From: Candidatus Gastranaerophilales bacterium
Lineage (GTDB): Bacteria > Cyanobacteriota > Vampirovibrionia > Gastranaerophilales > Gastranaerophilaceae
Length of the DNA: 64,000 nt
Direction: 5' to 3'
Assembly (NCBI GenBank): GCA_944324225.1
Contig: CALUVL010000006.1
Span: 1-64,000, forward strand
Positions 26,149 to 35,209 of the stretch are shown here, piece after piece. Position numbers and translations under genes: made by a program. Each line of letters begins with the position of its first letter. Within the stretch, counting starts at the first letter, position 1. The notes below the pieces were generated by a model, which was not told the DNA's origin, ran no database searches, and saw nothing but the letters and a program-made list of their open reading frames with translations.

Positions 26149-27196
26149 TTGCCTCCAGACTAGGTTCTGATTTTTCGTTAATAGGTTTTATATAAAGCTC
26201 ATCAATTAAAACACATATTGTTGAAGCAATTGCTGGTGAAAGCAACACTCCAAGAAATCCTAAAAATTGCTCGCAGACAAATAATGCAAGAAATATTGTC
26301 AATGGATGAAGTTTCATAAATTTTCCGAATAAAAGCGGTCTTACAACAATATTGGAAGCCTGTTGTATAAGGAAAAATGTTACAAGAAGCAAAATCAGCT
26401 TAACAATTCCAACCGGATAAGCAACAAGCAGAATTATGACAAGAGCGATTGTCGGTCCTAAAACAGGAACAATGTCCATTAAACCGGTAATTAAACCAAG
26501 TAGAAGCGGATAGTCAATACCAAGAACAATAAGTACCAGCATCTGCAATAAGCCTATTGCAATCATTGAAAGTACCTGTGCTCTTACGTATCCACCTACC
26601 TTGCTGCTTATTGTATTGAATATAAATCCAGCACGTTCCTTCAGGTTTTGCGGGAAAAGTTCCAGAAATTTTTCTGTTAAATAAATTTTATCAACAAGCA
26701 GATAGAAGATAATCATACCTATTGCAACAGTTACAACAAAAAACTGAAAAATTCCGATTGTGATATTCCAAGATTGGCTGAAAACACTGTGCGCAAAATC
26801 AGGATTGGTATCAAGAATTGAACTTAAATTGACAAGATCAGCAATTTTGTGCCCATAAATTTTTAAGGTTGTCACATAGTTTGCTGCATCCATAATTTTG
26901 TCAGGAAATACCTGAATAAATGTTTTGATTTCTTTGTAAGCTATTGCGATAATCGGAGCAAACAATGCAAATAACGATAACAATCCTCCAAATACAGTAA
27001 TTACTGCAGCAAGAGTACGGTTATCTTTTAATTTTGTCTGTAATTTTTCAACAAAAGGATCCATAGCACATGCAATTACATATGCTGCGAAAAAAAGCAT
27101 TACTATACCTGTTATTTTAGGCAAAATTAATAATAAAATAACAATCCCTGCAATAAAAGCTATATTTTTAACCGAAAAAAAGCGCGCTGATATCAT
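26141..27196 (-). CDS. AI-2E family transporter (PerM/TqsA-like permease)
   Basis: About eight membrane helices are visible, starting with FIAGIVILLLILPKITGIVMLFF and ending with FLGFLGVLLSPAIASTICVLI, with the family loop PVLGPTIALVIILLVAYPVG. Family members export autoinducer-2 or act as Na+/H+-type antiporters; the substrate here cannot be told. Length (351) is standard. AGAAAGG precedes the ATG. It shares a transcript with the downstream radical SAM gene. Confidence 0.92.
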   Translation of the reverse strand: MISARFFSVKNIAFIAGIVILLLILPKITGIVMLFFAAYVIACAMDPFVEKLQTKLKDNRTLAAVITVFGGLLSLFALFAPIIAIAYKEIKTFIQVFPDKIMDAANYVTTLKIYGHKIADLVNLSSILDTNPDFAHSVFSQSWNITIGIFQFFVVTVAIGMIIFYLLVDKIYLTEKFLELFPQNLKERAGFIFNTISSKVGGYVRAQVLSMIAIGLLQMLVLIVLGIDYPLLLGLITGLMDIVPVLGPTIALVIILLVAYPVGIVKLILLLVTFFLIQQASNIVVRPLLFGKFMKLHPLTIFLALFVCEQFLGFLGVLLSPAIASTICVLIDELYIKPINEKSEPSLEANE

Positions 27197-27409
27197 CGAA
27201 AAACCTTTCTAATAATCTAAAGTACCTGACAAGTTTAACAACAAAAATGTTTTTTTGCAAAAAAGTTACAGATTGAAATAAATTAATTACTTTAAACAGA
27301 AAATGTAAAAAATTGTAAATTTTTGTAAAAAAAAGTATTTCTAATGTAAATTGCAATCAATAAATATACTTTATATATTTAACGAGGACTAAAAGAATAG
27401 AGGTTCAAA

Positions 27410-27928
27410 ATGGGTTTCCTAACCGGCGCATACTTAAAAATGACAACAGCGCGAATGCGGCTTCAGCTCCAGCATGAGTTGACCTCCATCATGTCGCAGA
27501 TGAACCGGGTGACCAAACAGATTGGTCAAGCCGAAAAGATGCTTGCGGCTCAACAAAGAAACGGTGATATGATGTTGAGGCAGCAGACTATGCAGTCGGT
27601 TTTTGGAGGGGCAAATTTTGCTGGATTTGATCCCAGCAACCCTACAAGTTTGACAGGTGTAGATGCACAAAAACTTCAAGGCTTTAGTGTATTGCAACAG
27701 GAAGCAAATTACAGATATGCAAACGCACAATCTGTCTGGGCTAATTATTTTGATATGGTAAAAGAGGCACAACTTGAGCCGTTAAAGGCTTTAGAAGAGA
27801 ACCTTGCGGTAAGAAAAGCAAACATTGAATCAAGGTTGAACTTGCTCAAAGGTCAGGAAGAAGCCGCACAGAATATGGAAAAATCTTCTCAGCAAGACTT
27901 CGTTCCCCAGTATACGGGCGGTCAATAA
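27410..27928 (+). CDS. Hypothetical helical protein, MGFLTGAYLK family
   Basis: A 172-residue, Gln/Met/Ala-rich protein without signal peptide. Two long amphipathic helices (about 5-50 and 90-150) surround a Gly/Asn/Pro-rich middle (GGANFAGFDPSNPTSLTG). The C-terminus ends in a flexible YTGGQ tail. This layout resembles small filament or needle-type subunits and lineage-specific secreted helical proteins, but I cannot assign a family. Own promoter region and strong terminator: monocistronic and probably well expressed. Confidence 0.72.
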   Translation: MGFLTGAYLKMTTARMRLQLQHELTSIMSQMNRVTKQIGQAEKMLAAQQRNGDMMLRQQTMQSVFGGANFAGFDPSNPTSLTGVDAQKLQGFSVLQQEANYRYANAQSVWANYFDMVKEAQLEPLKALEENLAVRKANIESRLNLLKGQEEAAQNMEKSSQQDFVPQYTGGQ

Positions 27929-27937
27929 TAAAAATTT

Positions 27938-27968
27938 AGCCCCCTTGCAATTGCAAGGGGGCTTTTTA
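27938..27968 (+). terminator. Strong Rho-independent terminator
   Basis: A perfect 13-bp palindromic stem (AGCCCCCTTGCAA and its complement) is followed by TTTTT. It also faces the convergent ferredoxin gene. Confidence 0.95.
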
Positions 27969-27980
27969 GTTCCATAAATT

Positions 27981-28169
27981 TTACCATTCGTCAATGCTTA
28001 TTGCACCTACAGGACAGTTAATTGCTGCATCAAGACATTGTTCTTCATGACCTGATATCTTTGATTGATTTGGTATGGATGAATTTTTATAAATTTCAAA
28101 TACCTCAGGACTAAGCAACGCACACGCACCACATCCTATACAGTCATTAGAAACTCTTACCCACATCAT
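27981..28169 (-). CDS. Small 4Fe-4S ferredoxin
   Basis: The 62-residue protein holds one cluster: Cys-x2-Cys-x2-Cys (CIGCGAC) near residues 10-16 and the distal Cys-Pro (NCPVGAI), with an extra Cys in between. This is the single-cluster type that carries low-potential electrons. Two adjacent ATGs (28169 and 28166) are possible starts, with no clear ribosome site. It follows thrB on the same strand at 49 nt. Confidence 0.92.
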   Translation of the reverse strand: MMWVRVSNDCIGCGACALLSPEVFEIYKNSSIPNQSKISGHEEQCLDAAINCPVGAISIDEW

Positions 28170-28217
28170 ATTAGAGAGTATTACAGATTATTGATGCAGA
28201 TACATTGCCTTTTTAGC

Positions 28218-29162
28218 TTAGTCAACTTTAATTATTTCTGCCCCTTTTTCTTCAACAGGAAGCGTGTAAATATCCGCCTTAACATTCAAATCCGCCCAGG
28301 TTTCCTTTACTATTGATTGAATTTTATCAAGGTTATTCTTTTCACTGATAACAAGAATTGAAGGACCTGCACCACTCAAAACACATCCTAAAACATTATC
28401 CTCATGCTTAAGATTTTCAATAATTTTTTCGAGTCCAGGAACAAGCTTCATCCTGTAAGGCTGATGTAACTTGTCTTTCAGAGCAAATTTCATAAGTGAT
28501 GAATCTTTAGTGTCAATAGCATGAACAAACATTCCCAATCGCTTTGCATTAAATACAGCATCAACCATTGGAACTTCTTTTGGCAGAACTGATCGTGATA
28601 TATCAGTGGCAAGTTCATATTCAGGAACACAAACAGTTATAGTCCATTCTTTTGGCCAATCAAGTTTTCTGTACACAATACTTCCGTCATCTTCGCTTGA
28701 AGTCAATACCAGACCGCCCACAATTGCAGGAGTAACGTTGTCCGGGTGACCTTCCACTTCTGTTGCAATAGAAAGCAAAGCCGCTTCATCAGCCGGTTTG
28801 CCTAAAAGTTCGTTTGCAGCAAGAAGACCGCCCACAATTACAGATGCGCTGCTGCCAAGTCCTCTTGCTATTGGTATATGCGAGTGAATTGTAATCTTTA
28901 ACTCGCTCGGCGTTTGACCTATTGAATTATACAAAAGTTCCACAGCCTTATATATAATACTGTTTTCATCCATCGGGATATGCTCAAGTGATAAATCATC
29001 AGCCTTGTCATCATCCGCAATTACATTTATTTCAACTCCTGTTCCGGGAAGTACGGTTTCTTCAATTGTTATTGTGTTATATATTGGCAGAGCCATTCCC
29101 ATACAATCAAACCCGGGACCAAGATTTGCCGTTGTTGCAGGCACTTTTACACTTACTTTCAT
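28218..29162 (-). CDS. thrB: Homoserine kinase
   Basis: It phosphorylates L-homoserine with ATP on the way to threonine. This GHMP kinase shows VPATTANLGPGFDCMGMALP at the N-terminus, the ATP loop IPIARGLGSSASVIVGG and the C-terminal GCVLSGAGPSILVI. Length (314) is standard. AGAGGAAAT precedes the ATG. No thrC or hom gene is adjacent. Confidence 0.96.
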   Translation of the reverse strand: MKVSVKVPATTANLGPGFDCMGMALPIYNTITIEETVLPGTGVEINVIADDDKADDLSLEHIPMDENSIIYKAVELLYNSIGQTPSELKITIHSHIPIARGLGSSASVIVGGLLAANELLGKPADEAALLSIATEVEGHPDNVTPAIVGGLVLTSSEDDGSIVYRKLDWPKEWTITVCVPEYELATDISRSVLPKEVPMVDAVFNAKRLGMFVHAIDTKDSSLMKFALKDKLHQPYRMKLVPGLEKIIENLKHEDNVLGCVLSGAGPSILVISEKNNLDKIQSIVKETWADLNVKADIYTLPVEEKGAEIIKVD

Positions 29163-29250
29163 ATTTCCTCTTTTGATTTACTATATTTATGATAGCACAA
29201 AGAGATTTTTTCATCAATTTTTGGCCTTAATATTGCGTTTTTTGAAGAAT

Positions 29251-29284
29251 TTGAATATCTCAAGACGCACTGTATAATTGAATT
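29251..29284 (+). promoter_or_regulatory. Promoter giving a leaderless mRNA for the MnmD-like gene
   Basis: TTGAAT (29251-29256), 16 bp, then TATAAT (29273-29278) and only 6 nt to the ATG at 29285. Transcription should begin at or next to the start codon, and no ribosome site is present. The same spacing recurs before 30861, 33526, 44668, 51826 and 52624. Confidence 0.7.
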
Positions 29285-30736
29285 ATGTACCAATTACACC
29301 CATACTTTACAAACGACGGCTCTGTCGGGCTTTTTAGTCCGGAGGCTGATGATATCTATCACTCTACTTATGGAGCCCTTTCCGAAGCCTATGAGAAGTT
29401 TATTCTGCCGGCCGACTTGGAAAACTATTTTAAGATACACTCAGAAATAAAAATTCTTGATATTTGCTACGGAATCGGATACAACACAAAAAGTTTTTTA
29501 AATTTTTTAATAGATAAAAAATTTTTAGACATAAAAAATAAAAATTTTTCAGAATTTTTTTTCAAAAAAATAGTAAAAAAGTTTTGCATTAAAAACGAAA
29601 ATATCGTTCCGATAGATACAGATAATATTATCCATCCCCAATATAGCGACCAGTTAGATATTGATAACATCAGATGTAGCGATGAGATATATTCTAATAA
29701 CAGTTCGAGAGATTCAGAGGGGGAAAATAAATTTATAAACACAATAACTAGCGATACGATATATTCAAATAATATTTCCACTAAAAATTCAGCATGCAAT
29801 CAGCAAAATAAGAAAATTTTTGTGAAAGCAATTGATACTGATGAAAAATTATTTTATCTTTCACCATTTTTAAGACAAGGAAATAAAAAAGATAAAAAAT
29901 ATAATAAATTGGATTTTAATTACGAAAAAATTTCAAAACTTTTGGATAATGAGTTTTCTTCAAAATATAAAATTAGTCAGGAAGTTAATTTGATAGTATT
30001 CAAAAATATAGTTGAAAAACTGCCGCAAATCTTTGACGATAAGGATTTTGAAAGTATCTTAAAATTCAGAAAATATTCACCGTTTTTCGACCGCAAAATG
30101 TTGGACTTATTTTGGGCTTCAAAGTCCAACAGAGACATTAATAACCATGCGAGATCCTTATCGACCTTCATACATAATATATATTATAAGTATATTTCAA
30201 TTCGCTATAAAAAGACACTGAACAGCCTTATTTTAGACGATTTTATTTTTGAGCCATCTATTATGGATGCAAGGGTTTCTCTGAAACAGGACAACAATAT
30301 CTATAATTTTATATTTCTTGATGCTTTTACCCCTGCAAAATGTCCTGCACTCTGGTCGCTTGAATTTTTTAAGCTTCTTTTTTCCCATCTTGATAAGGAT
30401 GGCATGATTTTAACTTATTCAAATTCGTCTGCTGTCAGAAACGCAATGCTAAATGCAGGATTTTATGTTGGAAAGATTTATAATAAGGGAATTAATAAAT
30501 TTACAGGCACTGTAGCCGTTAAAAATAAATCGCTTATAAAATATGACCTTTCAGAATACGATTTAGGGCTCATAAATTCACGTGCAGGTATATTTTATCG
30601 TGATGAAAATTTAACCCTGTCTAACGAGGCTATACTCGAGGCTCATAAAAAAGAGATTGCTTTAAGCGACAAAATATCAAGTTCGGCATTTATTAAAAAT
30701 TATATGAAGCAAAATAAAGAGATTAATCAAAAATAA
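29285..30736 (+). CDS. MnmD/MnmC-like SAM-dependent tRNA methyltransferase with a large insertion
   Basis: The family methylates the aminomethyl group of wobble uridine 34 in tRNA. The N-terminus YFTNDGSVGLFSPEADDIYH and the SAM motif ILDICYGIGYNT, then IFLDAFTPAKCPALWSLEFF and MILTYSNSSAVRNAM, are diagnostic. The length of 483 is far above the usual 230-300. About 100 extra residues (about 77-178), very rich in Lys, Asn, Ile and Ser, sit between SAM motif I and the acidic motif IDTDEKL. The frame stays open, so the insertion is translated. The mRNA looks leaderless (TATAAT 6 nt before ATG). Confidence 0.85.
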   Translation: MYQLHPYFTNDGSVGLFSPEADDIYHSTYGALSEAYEKFILPADLENYFKIHSEIKILDICYGIGYNTKSFLNFLIDKKFLDIKNKNFSEFFFKKIVKKFCIKNENIVPIDTDNIIHPQYSDQLDIDNIRCSDEIYSNNSSRDSEGENKFINTITSDTIYSNNISTKNSACNQQNKKIFVKAIDTDEKLFYLSPFLRQGNKKDKKYNKLDFNYEKISKLLDNEFSSKYKISQEVNLIVFKNIVEKLPQIFDDKDFESILKFRKYSPFFDRKMLDLFWASKSNRDINNHARSLSTFIHNIYYKYISIRYKKTLNSLILDDFIFEPSIMDARVSLKQDNNIYNFIFLDAFTPAKCPALWSLEFFKLLFSHLDKDGMILTYSNSSAVRNAMLNAGFYVGKIYNKGINKFTGTVAVKNKSLIKYDLSEYDLGLINSRAGIFYRDENLTLSNEAILEAHKKEIALSDKISSSAFIKNYMKQNKEINQK

Positions 30737-30860
30737 ATACCCTTAATTTTATTTGAATATAACTAACAGATATAATGATTTGCTTAATATTCTAACGCAC
30801 CACATCTTTAATATTACTTAAATTTTTGCTTTATTTGAACAAGAATTGTATAATTAAGAA

Positions 30861-32162
30861 ATGGAAAAATATGACGTTGTAGTAATCGGAGGAGGAACAG
30901 CGGGATGCGCAACAGCTTACACAGCAGGGCTTGCCGGACTTAAAGTTCTTCTTATTGAAAAAAATATTCATCTTGGCGGAACAATTACTTCTGCACTTGT
31001 TGTTCCTGCAATGAAGTGCGGTGAACATCAGATAAATACGGAATTTTACGAGGCTCTTGTAGCTGAATTAAAGGCTATTGGAGGTCAGGCGACATACGAG
31101 AATAATGAGGGCTGGTTCAATCCGGAGCTTACCAAAATTGCACTGGACAATCTTATGCGGAAAGCCTCAGTGGAAGTGTTTTTTGATACGCATATTCAGG
31201 ATGTGTGTATTATAAATAACCGAATAAAGAGCGTAAAAATCTCCAAGGAAATTTTATCAGTATATAACGAAACGTTAGAACAAGACAATAAAAATTTATC
31301 GGTATGTATCGGAGCGAAGTATTTTGTAGACGCGACAGGAAATTGTGAACTCGGAAAACTTTGTCATTGCAATTTTTTAGAACAAAAAAACGAACAACAG
31401 CCGGTAAGTTTAAGGTTTTTGATGGGTGGTGTTGATGTTCCACATTTTGCAAAGTGGCTTGAGGAGTATGACAAAGACAGAAATGTAACAACTGTTGAAG
31501 ATATAGACGGCTTTATTCATCTTTCTACAGCATATACGTGGGATAAGGATAAAAAATGGGCTTTGGCTCCTTTATTTGAGGACGCTGTAGAGAAAAAAAT
31601 CCTCAAAAACCACGACAGGAACTATTTTCAGATATTTACCGTTGCTGGAATGCCCACTCATATTGCTTTTAACTGCCCTCGTATTATTGATTACACAGAC
31701 ACTCTGCAAGTTAAAAACATGTCAAAAGCCTTGCTGTTAGGCAGACAGAGCATATTCAGACTTGCTAATTTTTGCAGAATTTATTTTCCGGGATTTGAAA
31801 ATGCTTATATTTCAAACATAGCAGATATGCTTGGCATAAGAGTTTCAAGGAGAATTAAGGGGAAATACATATATACAGCAGAAGACATTAAAAACGGCAA
31901 GGAATTTGAGCATCCGGTGCTTATTTCAAACTACCCGATTGATGTTCACAGCAATGAAAAAGACAAATCAACACTTCAAATAGTTAAAGATTATCAGGTG
32001 CCTATTGAAAGTCTTATGTCAGCAGACATTGATAATTTATATGTTGCCGGACGCTGTATTTCAACGGATTTTATGGCACAGGGGGCTATTAGAGTTCAGG
32101 CAAGCTGTTTTTCCATGGGAGTGGGATTAGGCAAGTATTTTGCAGGGCTGGAAAAATCTTAA
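30861..32162 (+). CDS. FAD-dependent oxidoreductase (FAD_oxidored family)
   Basis: A Rossmann FAD-binding start (VVVIGGGTAGCATAYTAG) with a GG doublet (HLGGTIT) and a C-terminal FAD motif (NLYVAGRCIST) identify a flavoprotein of the glucose-inhibited/fumarate-reductase-like FAD_oxidored group. Homologues are often annotated only generically; the substrate is unknown. Length 433. TATAAT at 30849-30854 leaves 6 nt to the ATG, again leaderless. Its 3' end overlaps the convergent disulfide reductase gene by 4 nt. Confidence 0.88.
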   Translation: MEKYDVVVIGGGTAGCATAYTAGLAGLKVLLIEKNIHLGGTITSALVVPAMKCGEHQINTEFYEALVAELKAIGGQATYENNEGWFNPELTKIALDNLMRKASVEVFFDTHIQDVCIINNRIKSVKISKEILSVYNETLEQDNKNLSVCIGAKYFVDATGNCELGKLCHCNFLEQKNEQQPVSLRFLMGGVDVPHFAKWLEEYDKDRNVTTVEDIDGFIHLSTAYTWDKDKKWALAPLFEDAVEKKILKNHDRNYFQIFTVAGMPTHIAFNCPRIIDYTDTLQVKNMSKALLLGRQSIFRLANFCRIYFPGFENAYISNIADMLGIRVSRRIKGKYIYTAEDIKNGKEFEHPVLISNYPIDVHSNEKDKSTLQIVKDYQVPIESLMSADIDNLYVAGRCISTDFMAQGAIRVQASCFSMGVGLGKYFAGLEKS

Positions 32163-33526
32163 ACAGACTTTGAGCCTTCAAGTTTTTCAACAAGAAGTTG
32201 CGCTGCATTAAGAAGTGGGTCTATAGTAGGAGAAAATGGAGGAGCATAAGTCAAATCATTTTTAAAAAATTCTTCTGCCGTAAGCCCGGCTAAAAGAGCT
32301 GAAGTCACTGTATTAACTCTTTTGTCTGCATCTCCGGCCCCAACCCCCTGACAGCCGAGAAGCTTGCCTGTATTTTTGTCGGCAACAAGCTTAAGAGTGA
32401 TATTATTCACATCAGGCATATACCCGACTTTGTCTGTTTTTGTAACTTTTACGGAAACTGTTTCTAACCCCAGCGAGGCCGCTTTTTTCTCGGTTAATCC
32501 TGTCATAGACATGCTCAGCGACAAACAGCGTGTAACAGAAGAACCGAGCACACCTTCAAATTTTTCTTCGCCTCCGCACGCATTAATTGCCGCAATTCGC
32601 CCCTCTTTATTTGCATTTGCGCCTAACGGAAGCCATATTTTGGTATTTGTTATGATTAAATTTTCTTCTACACAATCACCGCAGGCATAAATATCCTTTA
32701 TACTCGTTTCCGTTTTTTCATTTACCTTGATGGCACCTGTTTCTCCAAGCAAAATACCCGCATCCTTTGCTATTTCAATGTTTGGTTTTACCCCTGCGCA
32801 AATAACGACAAAATCAACTTCAATTTCATTGCCAGAACCTGTTCTGACAAGTTTAACCCCTTCTTTATCCCCTGAAAATTCCGTTGCCATTTCGGATGTA
32901 AGAATTTCAAAGCGGCCGGATGATGTTTCTCTAAGCTGCTCTAAGATAAGATTTGACATATCATCATCAAAATTCTGCATAATAGTCGGGGCATATTCAA
33001 TCAGAGTAACTGACACATTTTGTCTGACAAGCGCCTCTAACATTTCTATACCAATGTAACCGCCGCCGATAATTACCGCCTTCTTTGAGTTTTCTGCTTT
33101 AGAGCGTATTGCAATACCGTCTTCAATTTTTCTTACTGTAAAAACATTGTTTAAATTGACATTTCTAATCTGCGGAATTACAGGTCTTGCGCCCACGGCT
33201 ACTATCAATTTGTCATAATCAACAAGAAATGCCTTATTTTTTCCCAAAGACTCAACAAGCACCTGCTTGGTATCGGGAAGAATTTTTACGGCTCTGTGCT
33301 TGAGATGAATGTGTACATTCTCTTTCTCAAAGTCCTCTGGCGATCTGACAAGAAGCATTTCGTAATTGTCAAAGTTGCCTTCAATATAATAAGGCAGCCC
33401 GCAGGCCGAATATGATATATGAGTATCGTCAGTGTATAAATCTATCTGAGCTTCAGGAAGAAGTCTTCTTGCCTTTGCAGCCGCTTTTGCACCTGCAGCA
33501 ACCCCGCCTAGTATAACAATTTTCAT
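32159..33526 (-). CDS. CoA-disulfide reductase / NADH oxidase family flavoenzyme
   Basis: FAD motif VILGGVAAGAKAAAKARR, single redox Cys in SYSACGLPYY, NAD motif VIIGGGYIGIEMLEAL, FAD motif DIYACGDCVE and dimerisation domain ending LTYAPPFSPTIDPLL mark the single-cysteine CoADR/Nox/Npsr group, which reduces CoA disulfide, polysulfide or oxygen with NADH. Length (455) is standard. The exact substrate cannot be told. TATAAC lies 6 nt before the ATG with no ribosome site. Confidence 0.93.
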   Translation of the reverse strand: MKIVILGGVAAGAKAAAKARRLLPEAQIDLYTDDTHISYSACGLPYYIEGNFDNYEMLLVRSPEDFEKENVHIHLKHRAVKILPDTKQVLVESLGKNKAFLVDYDKLIVAVGARPVIPQIRNVNLNNVFTVRKIEDGIAIRSKAENSKKAVIIGGGYIGIEMLEALVRQNVSVTLIEYAPTIMQNFDDDMSNLILEQLRETSSGRFEILTSEMATEFSGDKEGVKLVRTGSGNEIEVDFVVICAGVKPNIEIAKDAGILLGETGAIKVNEKTETSIKDIYACGDCVEENLIITNTKIWLPLGANANKEGRIAAINACGGEEKFEGVLGSSVTRCLSLSMSMTGLTEKKAASLGLETVSVKVTKTDKVGYMPDVNNITLKLVADKNTGKLLGCQGVGAGDADKRVNTVTSALLAGLTAEEFFKNDLTYAPPFSPTIDPLLNAAQLLVEKLEGSKSV

Positions 33527-33575
33527 AACACAGTTATACTAATATGTTTTGTAAAGACACACAATACACAACTTG

Positions 33576-33719
33576 CTAGTTCAAACCGGATGTATTTAAA
33601 ATCATCTCGCGCATAAATTCACAGTAGCTGTCAATATCATCTAAATCATCAATACTTTGATCAATAAGTGTTCTGATTTCAATAATAATATTTTTGTTCT
33701 TTAAATCATCAAATTCCAT
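33576..33719 (-). CDS. Small acidic protein (47 residues), unknown
   Basis: An open frame begins at ATG 33719 with AGAAGGG placed 8 nt upstream and ends at TAG. The product, starting MEFDDLKNKNIII and ending LNTSGLN, is acidic (many Asp) and helical, with one Cys. Asp/Ile patterns (IDQSIDDLDDIDSY) are protein-like. The region 33527-33875 otherwise holds only the promoter side of the next gene. Confidence 0.5.
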   Translation of the reverse strand: MEFDDLKNKNIIIEIRTLIDQSIDDLDDIDSYCEFMREMILNTSGLN

Positions 33720-33875
33720 AATAAATAACCCTTCTATAACCTACTTAATAAATATCGGTTTGAATTTCAAAAACCTTTAACAAAATTGGCAAGATTGTTA
33801 CAAAAATATAAAATAAAAAGCAAAAAATAAATTCAGGAGATTTATAAATAAATGCGAAGTTTAAAAGGAGAAAAC

Positions 33876-34280
33876 ATGGAAATTAAAGGAATAAACATAA
33901 ATAGCGCACCGAATTTTCAAGCAAAATTTTTAAATACAGAAGTGCTAAAAGACACAGTTGAATACGCAGTTCGTAACAACAAATTCGACAAACTAAACCA
34001 GGCCCGCAAAACAATAGAAAATTATGATGTCTTCACAAAGATAGCAGTGGACTTAAGAAAAAATGAAAAAACAGGAGCTGATGAGTTTGTATTTACCTCA
34101 TATATTCCGAAATACAACAAAAATAAAAATGGCGAGATAGTAACAGAATATAAACAGATAAGCACAACTATTCCACGCAATCAAAAAAAATCTCACTATC
34201 AACTTTACCAGCTTCTTATAAAAATGAGCAACAATGCGCCTGAAAACAACCTCTACAAAAAAATAGTAAAAGGTAATTAA
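33876..34280 (+). CDS. Hypothetical protein with INSAPNFQAKF-type N-terminus
   Basis: The 134-residue protein starts at ATG 33876 behind AAAAGGAG; an in-frame ATG at 33852 lies upstream of that site. The N-terminal pattern MEIKGININSAPNFQAKF recalls a short hydrophobic/Asn-Phe leader that I associate with many proteins of this lineage (inference from memory). The body is charged and looks alpha/beta. No signal peptide. The stop overlaps the convergent ABC permease by 4 nt. Function unknown. Confidence 0.7.
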   Translation: MEIKGININSAPNFQAKFLNTEVLKDTVEYAVRNNKFDKLNQARKTIENYDVFTKIAVDLRKNEKTGADEFVFTSYIPKYNKNKNGEIVTEYKQISTTIPRNQKKSHYQLYQLLIKMSNNAPENNLYKKIVKGN

Positions 34281-35167
34281 TCTATTTCATTATAAACTAT
34301 TTTTTTTCGCAGATGCCATTGAATTAAGGTAAGCCCAAGGATTATAAAGAATAAAACATAGGCAATTGCGCTTGCTTTGCCAATATTAAAATATTCAAAA
34401 GCGTTCTTGTAAATTGCATATACCATAACATTTGTGCTGTCCAACGGTCCACCCTGAGTCATAATATAAATCAAATCGAATATTTGAAAAGAACTGACTG
34501 CAGTAATAATAATTACGAAAAATATAGATGGAGCCATTAAAGGCACAGTAACATTTTTGAATGTTTGAAAATGATTAGCGCCGTCGATTTTTGCAGCTTC
34601 AAACATACTGTTGGATATTCCCGCAAGAGAAGCTAGAAAAATAATCATATTGTATCCTATAAGCTTCCATACAGACACAATTATCAGCGCAGGCATAGCC
34701 CAATTGGGGTCGTAAAGCCAATTTATATGGATATTCAAGACGTTTGCCAGAAGCCCGATATTAGGATCAAAAATCCACTCCCATACGATTCCTATAACAA
34801 TCATTGGAGTAATGAAAGGGAGAAAATATGCGGTCTTAAAGAATTCGGATCCTCTGATTTTAGAATTTAAAATACACGCAAGGATAAGAGGAATTATAAC
34901 ACCTAAAACAGACGTGGAAACAGCAAAAACAACTGTGTTAACCAAAATCTTAAAAAAAAGCGGTTCTGTAAATATTTCTCTGTAATTGTCAAGACCGGCA
35001 AATACAATCGGATTAATCAAATCCCACTTTGCAAAACTAAGCCCGAAAGAGCAAATAACCGGAATAATTATAAAGACTAAAATTCCTGCAAATGCCGGCA
35101 GGACAAATAACCAGGCCGCAAATTTCTGATTATTTAGCAATTCAGTGGCAATTTTTCTTATATCCAT
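34277..35167 (-). CDS. Carbohydrate ABC transporter permease (MalF/UgpA family)
   Basis: Six membrane helices and the EAA loop (EAAKIDGANHFQTFKNVTVP) that contacts the ATPase mark a sugar permease of the MalF/UgpA type; length 296 is usual. Its normal partners (second permease, binding protein) are absent: the adjacent genes are a hypothetical protein and a divergent phosphohexomutase. TATAAT lies 9 nt before the ATG. Confidence 0.93.
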   Translation of the reverse strand: MDIRKIATELLNNQKFAAWLFVLPAFAGILVFIIIPVICSFGLSFAKWDLINPIVFAGLDNYREIFTEPLFFKILVNTVVFAVSTSVLGVIIPLILACILNSKIRGSEFFKTAYFLPFITPMIVIGIVWEWIFDPNIGLLANVLNIHINWLYDPNWAMPALIIVSVWKLIGYNMIIFLASLAGISNSMFEAAKIDGANHFQTFKNVTVPLMAPSIFFVIIITAVSSFQIFDLIYIMTQGGPLDSTNVMVYAIYKNAFEYFNIGKASAIAYVLFFIILGLTLIQWHLRKKIVYNEID

Positions 35168-35209
35168 GCTATATTAATTATAGTTTAAATATCAGGGGAG
35201 AACATAATT

